A stretch of DNA of 64,000 nucleotides from Bacillota bacterium (GTDB lineage Bacteria > Bacillota > Syntrophomonadia > Syntrophomonadales > Syntrophomonadaceae), in the NCBI GenBank assembly GCA_023395515.1, contig JAEWZB010000041.1, forward strand, positions 1 through 64,000, in the 5' to 3' direction. The notes under the pieces were generated by a model. It was not told the DNA's origin. It saw nothing but the letters and a program-made list of their open reading frames with translations, and made no database searches. Shown here in pieces: positions 8,471 through 15,899 of this stretch (position 1 is the first letter of the stretch; each line of letters begins with the position of its first letter). Both the position numbers and the translations under genes were made by a program.

Positions 8471-9055
8471 ATGCACGATATAATACCTCGCAAAGATTCT
8501 ATAATCCTGGCTGCTATAGATGTACTTGATGAATGTGGCTTTCAAGGGCTTACTATTCGTGAAATTGCCCAAAAAGCTGGTATCTCCGAAGGAGCAATTT
8601 TTAAACATTATAAGTCAAAATCTGACTTAATTAGTGCTGTATTAGACCACTTTTCCATGTTTGATAGTCAAATCAAACAAACCATAGAATTAAAAGAAAT
8701 GCCTCCTAAAGAAGCTATTATCTTCGCGGTAAATTCCTACACTAATTACTATGAGAGTTATCCTGCCCTAACTGCCTTAACCGAAGTAATTGATGAACTT
8801 ACTTATTATCCTGAGTTATCCGATAAAGTGAAAAACTTATATTTAACCCGTATGAAGTTTTTTGAAAATCTGGTAGAGGAAGCTCAAGCCCGAGGTGAAA
8901 TTAAATCCGAGGTGAACCCCGAAAATGTTGCTGATGTTATCATGGGCCTTTTTAGAGCCATATGCCTAAAATGGAGATTCTTGAAATATGATTTTTCTTT
9001 AAAGGAACGTACTATAGCAACACTTACCATGGTTTTGGATTCTTTAAGTATCTGA
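8471..9055 (+). CDS. TetR-family transcriptional regulator
   Basis: 194 residues. The N-terminal helix-turn-helix reads GLTIREIAQKAGISEGAIFKH (about residues 25-45) followed by the usual KSKSDLI. The rest is the helical ligand domain, which gives no clue to the ligand. Only 29 bases without a terminator separate it from cheY, so it is probably the first gene of the chemosensory transcript, an uncommon place for a TetR. It could equally act on the lipid genes at 1.2-8 kb. Confidence 0.85.
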   Translation: MHDIIPRKDSIILAAIDVLDECGFQGLTIREIAQKAGISEGAIFKHYKSKSDLISAVLDHFSMFDSQIKQTIELKEMPPKEAIIFAVNSYTNYYESYPALTALTEVIDELTYYPELSDKVKNLYLTRMKFFENLVEEAQARGEIKSEVNPENVADVIMGLFRAICLKWRFLKYDFSLKERTIATLTMVLDSLSI

Positions 9056-9084
9056 GTTACATAGTAAAGAACGGAGGGTTGGGA

Positions 9085-9447
9085 ATGAAGACAGTATTAA
9101 TTGTTGATGATGCAGCATTTATGAGGGCAGCTTTACGGAGAATTTTGGATGGACATGGCTATGAAGTAATAGGTGAAGCAGAAAATGGAGCTGTGGGAGT
9201 AAGCATGTATAAGGAACTGCAGCCGGATATTGTAACTATGGATATTACTATGCCGGAAATGGATGGCATAACTGCCTTAAAAGAAATTAAGGAATTTGAT
9301 GCTAAGGCTAAAATAGTAATGATATCGGCTATGGGACAGGAGTTTATGGTTAAAGAAGCTATTATGTATGGAGCCCAGACTTTTATAGTAAAACCGTTTA
9401 AAGAAGACTATATAATCGAAACTCTAGCCAAAATTACTGTAATTTAA
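9085..9447 (+). CDS. cheY: CheY-like single-domain response regulator
   Basis: 120 residues, a lone receiver domain. The acidic pair is in VLIVDDAAF, the phospho-acceptor Asp in TMDITMPEMDG, and the conserved Thr/Ser and Lys in MISAMG and IVKPF. It would be phosphorylated by the CheA encoded next. The start is the ATG at 9085, six bases after GGAGGG; a TTG at 9079 is in frame but too close to that site. First Che gene of the cluster. Confidence 0.9.
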   Translation: MKTVLIVDDAAFMRAALRRILDGHGYEVIGEAENGAVGVSMYKELQPDIVTMDITMPEMDGITALKEIKEFDAKAKIVMISAMGQEFMVKEAIMYGAQTFIVKPFKEDYIIETLAKITVI

Positions 9448-9467
9448 CCTACCGGGGAGGTGGTTTT

Positions 9468-11522
9468 GTGTCATTACAGTCTAATCTCGAACCAATGCTG
9501 GAATTATTTTATTTTGAAACTACGCAATATCTAGTAGAACTGGAACAATTAATTTTAAATTATGAAAAATCAGCATCTTATAATAACACTACTATAGATG
9601 AGATTTTTCGTATCATGCATAATATTAAAAGTGCATCAGCTATGATGCTGTTTAATCATATCTCAACCCTGGCTCATACTATTGAGGATTTGTTTTTCTT
9701 TTTGCGGGAGCAGCGGCCCCCAGCAGTAGACTATGGGACTTTATCCGATTTAGTATTGGCAGCGGCAGATTTCATTAAAATAGAATTGGACAAAATCAAG
9801 AATGAAGATGTGCCAAACGGAGACAACAGTATTCTAATCGGAAACATTAAGGACTTTTTAGCTCTCTTACACGAAGATAATCAGATTATGGCCTCACCAA
9901 CTACCCAAGTCAATCAACCTACCAAAGAGCAATACTACATCAGTAAAGATACTAGCGATACTTTTCCTGCCCTCAACTTTTTTAAAACTACTCTTTTCTT
10001 CCAGGATGGTTGTGAAATGGAAAATATCAGAGCCTATGCCCTGGTTCATCATCTGCAGGAGATAGCTCAAGTAATTCACTATATTCCCGAGGACGTTATG
10101 GAAAATGACGATAGTGTTGCCATCATAAAAGAACAAGGTTTTAAGCTTTGGTTTAAAACTAATCGCGAATATCTTGAAATACAGCATTTTTTTGATCACA
10201 CTGCTTTCGTTAGGGATCTGGATTTAGTATTACTGGAAAATGATGCAGAGCTAAAGCAATTTGAACCTCAAAACCGTCTAAGAGCAGATGAAATAATATC
10301 CGGCCCGGAAAAGATGTCGGAACTAAAGGACACCGCTGAAAAATATGCTTATGGCCATTCACCCCAAAGCCTGATTAGTGTTAATGTGAACAAGCTTGAC
10401 ATGCTTATGGACTTAGTAGGAGAAATGGTAATAGCTGAAGCCATGGTCACCAATAACCCCGACTTAAAAGAATTGCAGCTAGATAATTTTAAAAAGGCCG
10501 CCTTGCAGTTACGTAAGATTACCAGTGAAGTACAGGATGTAGTCATGTCTATTCGCATGGTACCTCTTACCATAACTTTGCAAAAGATGAACCGCATAGT
10601 CCGCGATATGGCGAAGAAGCTGAATAAGAATGTAGTTCTGGAGATTATTGGAGCCGAAACTGAAGTGGATAAGAATATCATTGAACATATCTCCGATCCT
10701 TTAATGCATTTGGTTAGAAATGCCATTGACCATGGTATAGAAAATAATGAGGAAAGAATAAAAATCGGTAAAACTGAACCGGCTAAAGTTGTAATTGAGG
10801 CTAAAAGTGCCGGCAATGACGTTCTCATTATAGTTAAGGATAATGGCCAGGGGCTGGACCAGGAAAAAATATTAAAACGGGCTAGAGAAAACGGTTTATT
10901 ATATAAGCCGGAAAATGAACTGAGTGAAAAAGAAATATTTAGTCTGGTTTTTCTGCCCGGTTTTTCTACCGAAGAAAAGGTCACCGAGTTTTCGGGGCGT
11001 GGAGTAGGCATGGACGTAGTCACTAAAAATATTGAAACCCTGGGGGGATCAGTTTTAATTGACAGCACCCCCGGTGAAGGCACGGCTGTAACTCTAAAGA
11101 TTCCTCTGACTTTGGCCATTATAAGCGGTATGAATGTCAAGGTCGGGTCATCATCTTACACCATCCCTATAACTAGCATCAAAGAGTCATTCCGACCCAA
11201 AGAAAACGAAATAATAACCGATCCCGAAGGGCATGAAATGGTAATGCTTAGAGGAGAATGCTATCCGATTATCCGCTTGCATGAAAGATTTAAAGTAAAA
11301 ACCAATATTACTGTTTTTACTGAAGGGATAATCATAATGATCGAAAATGGAGAGAAAACCTACGGGCTTTTCGTAGATGGACTATTAGGTGAACAGCAAG
11401 TAGTAGTAAAAGCACTTCCTAACTATATTAGAAAAATAAAGGGGTTAGCAGGATGTACTCTTCTAGGTGACGGTAGTATTAGCCTGATTCTGGATATGGC
11501 TGGATTAATTGAGGATAAATAA
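9468..11522 (+). CDS. cheA: Chemotaxis-type histidine kinase CheA
   Basis: 684 residues with the full class-I order: P1 HPt (about 1-110, phosphorylated His in FRIMHNIKSA), a P2-like response-regulator-binding domain (about 170-265), P3 dimerisation (about 300-385), P4 ATPase (N box MHLVRNAIDHGIE, G boxes DNGQG and GRGVGMDVV) and a C-terminal CheW-like P5 domain (about 547-684). It passes phosphate to the CheY-like proteins of the cluster and probably to no others. It starts at a GTG seven bases after GGGAGG and is followed by cheW after 20 bases. Confidence 0.93.
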   Translation: MSLQSNLEPMLELFYFETTQYLVELEQLILNYEKSASYNNTTIDEIFRIMHNIKSASAMMLFNHISTLAHTIEDLFFFLREQRPPAVDYGTLSDLVLAAADFIKIELDKIKNEDVPNGDNSILIGNIKDFLALLHEDNQIMASPTTQVNQPTKEQYYISKDTSDTFPALNFFKTTLFFQDGCEMENIRAYALVHHLQEIAQVIHYIPEDVMENDDSVAIIKEQGFKLWFKTNREYLEIQHFFDHTAFVRDLDLVLLENDAELKQFEPQNRLRADEIISGPEKMSELKDTAEKYAYGHSPQSLISVNVNKLDMLMDLVGEMVIAEAMVTNNPDLKELQLDNFKKAALQLRKITSEVQDVVMSIRMVPLTITLQKMNRIVRDMAKKLNKNVVLEIIGAETEVDKNIIEHISDPLMHLVRNAIDHGIENNEERIKIGKTEPAKVVIEAKSAGNDVLIIVKDNGQGLDQEKILKRARENGLLYKPENELSEKEIFSLVFLPGFSTEEKVTEFSGRGVGMDVVTKNIETLGGSVLIDSTPGEGTAVTLKIPLTLAIISGMNVKVGSSSYTIPITSIKESFRPKENEIITDPEGHEMVMLRGECYPIIRLHERFKVKTNITVFTEGIIIMIENGEKTYGLFVDGLLGEQQVVVKALPNYIRKIKGLAGCTLLGDGSISLILDMAGLIEDK

Positions 11523-11542
11523 GCGGGAAAGGGGAATAGGAT

Positions 11543-12031
11543 ATGGAAGAAAACCCAAATTGGCTGGAGCCGGAAGAAGATACGCAAAAAGGCAAGTTTC
11601 TAACCTTCTCATTAGGTTCAGAGTTTTATGGTATTGAAATCAAGTATGTTACGGAAATCATAGGAATTCAGGCCATTACTGAAGTGCCTGAACTTCCAGA
11701 CTATGTCAAAGGGATTATAAATCTAAGAGGTAAGATTATTCCGGTAATGGATGTAAGAGTAAGATTTAAGAAACCGCCCCAAATATATAATGATAGAACT
11801 TGTATTGTAATTATCGATATCAAGGAGATTGCTATTGGTTTAATTGTAGATAGTGTATCGGAAGTGTTATCCATACCGGAGGAAGATATAGTCTCACCCC
11901 CGGAAGTAAATAGAAGCAACCATAAGTATATAAAGGCCATTGGTAAAGTAGGTAATGATGTCAAACTAATTCTGGATTGTCACAGGCTTCTTAATGATGA
12001 AGAATCGGAAATGTTAGGAGAAATCCAATAA
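11543..12031 (+). CDS. cheW: Chemotaxis adaptor CheW
   Basis: 162 residues covering one CheW domain: FLTFSLGSEFYGIEIKYVTEII, then YVKGIINLRGKIIPVMDVR, the most conserved CheW segment, and a VDSVSEVLSI strand. It links the receptor encoded downstream to CheA. Ordinary length, with a GGAAAGGGG site before the ATG. Four bases after it the receptor reading frame opens. Confidence 0.93.
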   Translation: MEENPNWLEPEEDTQKGKFLTFSLGSEFYGIEIKYVTEIIGIQAITEVPELPDYVKGIINLRGKIIPVMDVRVRFKKPPQIYNDRTCIVIIDIKEIAIGLIVDSVSEVLSIPEEDIVSPPEVNRSNHKYIKAIGKVGNDVKLILDCHRLLNDEESEMLGEIQ

Positions 12032-12050
12032 TAAGATGGGCGGTGCGAGT

Positions 12051-14423
12051 ATGAAATGGTTTTATAATTTAAAAATTACCGGCAAACTTTTAATCGGATT
12101 TATCATTGTAGCACTTATTGCTGCTTTTGTGGGCAGTATTGGAGTTAAAAACATTAGTGATATAAAAAATTCTGATGTGTTGCTTTATGAGGAAAATACC
12201 CTGGGAATTGATTATATAGGAAATGCCTCAGTTTATTATCAACGGATAAGGTTTAATGCTCTAAAAATGATAGTTGTTAATGATAATCAGCAATTTAATG
12301 AATGCGTAAATAATGTGGAAAATTATGGGGCTATGACTGATGAATATCTAAAAAAATACGAAGATGGCATTATTTCCCCCGAGGATCGGGAGCTATTTGA
12401 TGCTACGACTCTACTTTGGGATAAATATAAATCTATAATTCAAAATGCAGTCAGTTTAGCCCAAAACGGGCAGCATGAAGAGGCCCAAAATATAATCTTA
12501 GTAGATGCTGCCGCAGTAGGTAGTTCTTTAGAGGAATCCTTTGATAGTTTAATAAATTATAATTCAACTACAGCTAAAACCCGGGCCGACAATAACTCTA
12601 ATTTGGCCGACACAGCTATCCTTACTATGATTATCGTAATAGTGATAGGAGTAATTGTAGCTATTACATTAGGCATATTAATTTCCCGCAGTATTAGTAA
12701 ACCAGTCAATGTAATGGTGGAGGTAGCCAATAAGCTTGCCCAAGGGGATATAGATGTAAATATTGAAGCTACTACCAAAGATGAGATAGGTAACTTAATG
12801 GGTTCTTTTAATATGATGATCGCGGGTATTCGTGAACAGGCCTTGGCCGCCGAAAGGATAGCCAACGGTGATTTGACTATGGAAATAAAAGTAAGGTCAC
12901 AAGCAGACATATTAAATATTCGCCTCAACGAAATGAGTACAGCAATAAAGGCTTTAATTACGGAAATGAATAAAATTTATGAAGAACAAAAAGCGGGAGA
13001 TATTGAATTCTTCATTGTGACCGATCAATTTAAGGGCATATACCGTGAAGTGGCGGAAGGAATAAATGAAGGTTACCGACTAAATATTAATGATGTGCTG
13101 ATGATACTTGATGTCTTAACCTCCTATGCCGCAGGGGATTTCGCTCCGGTATTAGAAAAATTACCCGGTAAGAAAGCACTGGCTAATGAAAAGCTGGATT
13201 TAGTTAGAAATAATTTACTGGCAGTTATTGAGGAAATGCTTAATTTGGCTGAAGGTGCGATAAACGGGGATCTTTCTATTCGAGGCCGGGCCGATAAATT
13301 TGAAGGTGATTACAGCAAGATTATAGCAGGAGTAAATGACACCTTGGAAGCGGTTACTCGTCCCATCAATGAATCAATTGCCGTGCTGGCAGAACTTTCT
13401 CAGGGCAATCTGCAAGCCTATGTCAGCGGAAACTACCAAGGTGACCATGCTCTGATGAAGGATGCCATTAATAACACTATTAATTCATTTAACGAAGTGA
13501 TAAGTAATATTAATTCTGCAGCAGAACAAGTCGCATCAGGTGCAGAACAACTGTCTTGTTCCAGTATAGCCCTTTCTCAAGGAGCGACTGAACAAGCCAG
13601 CTCCATAGAAGAATTAACTGCTTCTATTGAACAAATTGCGGTTCAAACTCAAAAGAACGCGGAAAACGCTAACCTGGCCAACCAGTTGGCCGAAAGTGCT
13701 AAGGAACATGCTATTCAGGGCAATAACCAGATGCATGAAATGCTCACAGCTATGGACGAAATAAACGTATCTTCCAGTAATATTTCTAAAATTATTAAAG
13801 TTATTGATGATATTGCCTTCCAGACTAATATTCTGGCCTTAAATGCAGCTGTGGAAGCGGCCCGGGCGGGACAACACGGTAAGGGTTTTGCCGTAGTAGC
13901 CGAAGAAGTTAGAAATCTGGCGGCCCGTTCCGCTAATGCGGCTAAAGAAACTACCGATATGATTGAAGGCTCGATTAAAAGGGTTGAGGGTGGTACTAAA
14001 CTAGCCCATGAAACTGCCCAAGCGTTAAATGAAATAGTGGAGGGAGTAGCTAAGGCGGCCGTGCTGGTAAATGATATTGCTACAGCTTCTAACGAACAGG
14101 CTATAGGGGTCAGCCAAATCAATCAAGGAATAATGCAAGTATCTCAAGTGGTTCAAACTAACTCGGCTACTTCAGAGGAAAGTGCTGCAGCTAGTGAAGA
14201 ACTTTCTTCCCAAGCCGAACTATTACAAGGGCAGGTAAGGAAATTCAGACTTAAAGCAGTTACCTATAATCTGGGAGCAGAAGGAGTTAACCTGGGAGGA
14301 TTTAAAACCGCGACAAATTTAGCTGCCCATAATACAAGTAAAGAGGTGGCGGTTAATCCCACTAATAAAGAATCTGCTGCAACTAAGGCGGGGTTAAGTG
14401 ATACGGAATTTGGCAAGTACTAA
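12051..14423 (+). CDS. Methyl-accepting chemotaxis protein with several HAMP domains
   Basis: 790 residues. Membrane helix 1 is about residues 10-32, then a four-helix-bundle sensor of about 150 residues, helix 2 about 190-215, a HAMP domain, and several further HAMP-like units up to about residue 480 (repeated patterns such as IANGDLTMEIKV, AEGAINGDLSI and LSQGNLQAYVSGNY). The signalling hairpin has the near-invariant tip (QTNILALNAAVEAARAG). Stacked HAMP modules of this kind are known from large cytoplasmic or aerotaxis-type receptors. The start at 12051 is preferred to 12036, which has no ribosome site. The ligand cannot be predicted. Confidence 0.92.
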   Translation: MKWFYNLKITGKLLIGFIIVALIAAFVGSIGVKNISDIKNSDVLLYEENTLGIDYIGNASVYYQRIRFNALKMIVVNDNQQFNECVNNVENYGAMTDEYLKKYEDGIISPEDRELFDATTLLWDKYKSIIQNAVSLAQNGQHEEAQNIILVDAAAVGSSLEESFDSLINYNSTTAKTRADNNSNLADTAILTMIIVIVIGVIVAITLGILISRSISKPVNVMVEVANKLAQGDIDVNIEATTKDEIGNLMGSFNMMIAGIREQALAAERIANGDLTMEIKVRSQADILNIRLNEMSTAIKALITEMNKIYEEQKAGDIEFFIVTDQFKGIYREVAEGINEGYRLNINDVLMILDVLTSYAAGDFAPVLEKLPGKKALANEKLDLVRNNLLAVIEEMLNLAEGAINGDLSIRGRADKFEGDYSKIIAGVNDTLEAVTRPINESIAVLAELSQGNLQAYVSGNYQGDHALMKDAINNTINSFNEVISNINSAAEQVASGAEQLSCSSIALSQGATEQASSIEELTASIEQIAVQTQKNAENANLANQLAESAKEHAIQGNNQMHEMLTAMDEINVSSSNISKIIKVIDDIAFQTNILALNAAVEAARAGQHGKGFAVVAEEVRNLAARSANAAKETTDMIEGSIKRVEGGTKLAHETAQALNEIVEGVAKAAVLVNDIATASNEQAIGVSQINQGIMQVSQVVQTNSATSEESAAASEELSSQAELLQGQVRKFRLKAVTYNLGAEGVNLGGFKTATNLAAHNTSKEVAVNPTNKESAATKAGLSDTEFGKY

Positions 14424-14433
14424 AAAAATTAGG

Positions 14434-14456
14434 AGGAGAGAGCTTAGCTCTCTCCT
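14434..14456. other. Strong hairpin between the receptor gene and cheR
   Basis: AGGAGAGAGC (14434-14443) and GCTCTCTCCT (14447-14456) form a perfect 10-bp stem with a three-base loop. No T-run follows on the plus strand, so it is unlikely to end the transcript; an A-run precedes it, so it could act as a terminator only for minus-strand transcripts. It may protect the 3' end of the receptor message or lower expression of cheR and cheB. Confidence 0.7.
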
Positions 14457-14476
14457 ATCCTGAGGCGGGTGACTTC

Positions 14477-15292
14477 ATGATTACTATAACTGATAAAGAA
14501 TTTTATCAATTAGCAGGTTATATTAAAGGGAATTATGGAATTAACCTGAAAGAGGAGAAAAGAGCACTAGTACTGGGCAGATTACAAAATATTTTAATTT
14601 CTCAAGACTTTAATAGTTTTTCGGATTATTTTGAGTATATTGTGACAGATAAAACCGGAGAAGCGGCTATAACTTTAGTAGATAAAGTAACTACTAACCA
14701 TACTTTTTTTATGCGGGAAGCCGAACATTTTAATTATTTTAAAAATGAAGTTCTGCCCTATTTAACAGGTTCAGTAAAGAATCAAGATTTGAGAATATGG
14801 AGTGCAGGATGTTCTACAGGTGAAGAACCTGTTACCCTGGCCATGATTATAGACGAGTTTTTAGGCTTAAAAAAAGCCGAATGGGATACTAAAATATTAG
14901 CTACCGATATTTCAAGTAAAGTTCTAGGTATAGCTAAAAAAGGCATCTATGGAAATGAAGCTTTAGCTGCACTTCCTGCTCTTTGGAAAATGAATTATTT
15001 TACCAGGTTGGATGAAGAAAACTCGCTTCTTATTGATAGGATAAGAAATGAAATAATATATAGAAAATTTAATTTGATGGAGCCGGTATTTCCTTTTAGA
15101 AAAAAGTTTCATGTAATCTTTTGCAGGAATGTAATGATTTATTTTGACTATAAGACTAAAACGGAGTTAGTCAAAAAATTTTATGATTTAACTGAACGGG
15201 GAGGATACCTATTTATCGGTCATTCGGAATCATTGAACCGGGATGAAACGGAATATAGATATGTTTTGCCGGCAGTGTACAGAAAGGATTAA
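14477..15292 (+). CDS. cheR: CheR methyltransferase
   Basis: 271 residues. The N-terminal helical domain (about 1-75) is followed by the SAM-dependent methyltransferase domain: LRIWSAGCSTGEEPVTLAM binds SAM, and FHVIFCRNVMIYFD is the CheR signature. It methylates glutamates of the receptor encoded just upstream, for adaptation. A hairpin lies in the 53-base gap before it. The gene ends five bases before cheB. Confidence 0.93.
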   Translation: MITITDKEFYQLAGYIKGNYGINLKEEKRALVLGRLQNILISQDFNSFSDYFEYIVTDKTGEAAITLVDKVTTNHTFFMREAEHFNYFKNEVLPYLTGSVKNQDLRIWSAGCSTGEEPVTLAMIIDEFLGLKKAEWDTKILATDISSKVLGIAKKGIYGNEALAALPALWKMNYFTRLDEENSLLIDRIRNEIIYRKFNLMEPVFPFRKKFHVIFCRNVMIYFDYKTKTELVKKFYDLTERGGYLFIGHSESLNRDETEYRYVLPAVYRKD

Positions 15293-15297
15293 ATGAA

Positions 15298-15873
15298 ATG
15301 AATAATAAACCTATAATAGCTATAGGGGCTTCTACAGGTGGAACCGAAGCGATTTATAGCATTCTAAAAGAGCTTCCGGATACTATCCCCGGGATAGTAA
15401 TTGTGCAGCATATACCCCCGGTATTTTCTAAAATGTTTGCAGACAGACTTGATAATTCCACTAATTTACGGGTGCAGGAAGCCCGCACCGGGGATTTTGT
15501 TGAACCGGGCCAAGTTTTAATTGCTCCCGGTGATCAACATATGAGGGTTAAAAGAGTAGGAGACAGATATAGAGTGGAATGTTACCTGGGAGATAAAGTA
15601 AATGGACATTGTCCTTCGGTAGATATACTTTTCGAGTCCGTGGCTAAGGAAGCAGGAGGTAATGCTATCGGTATTATTCTAACCGGGATGGGGCATGATG
15701 GGGCGCGGGGACTATTGGCGATGAAGCTTAAAGGTGCATTAACTATCGGACAAGATGAGAAAACATCGGTTGTATATGGTATGCCCAAAGCCGCTTATGA
15801 AATGGGAGCGGTGCAAAGCCAGGCATCATTAGAAAAAATTGTACAGATAATTTTAGCTCAAAATAAGGTATAA
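15298..15873 (+). CDS. cheB: CheB-type methylesterase domain without receiver
   Basis: 191 residues that cover only the C-terminal methylesterase domain of CheB. The catalytic triad is present: Ser12 in GASTGG, His38 in VQHIPP, and the Asp in GMGHDGARG. Usual CheB is about 350 residues with an N-terminal receiver that controls the esterase; here no receiver is encoded, and the upstream DNA is cheR, so this is not a wrongly placed start. Its activity therefore cannot be switched by phosphorylation of its own chain. It would remove methyl groups from, or deamidate, the receptor of this cluster. Confidence 0.9.
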   Translation: MNNKPIIAIGASTGGTEAIYSILKELPDTIPGIVIVQHIPPVFSKMFADRLDNSTNLRVQEARTGDFVEPGQVLIAPGDQHMRVKRVGDRYRVECYLGDKVNGHCPSVDILFESVAKEAGGNAIGIILTGMGHDGARGLLAMKLKGALTIGQDEKTSVVYGMPKAAYEMGAVQSQASLEKIVQIILAQNKV

Positions 15874-15899
15874 CGCCTATATTAAGGAGAGAATAAAGT

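Noticed and set aside
10349..11140. Long open frame antisense to cheA
   Set aside because: It lies fully inside cheA, lacks a ribosome site, and its Ser/Leu-rich content is what the reverse of a coding frame gives.
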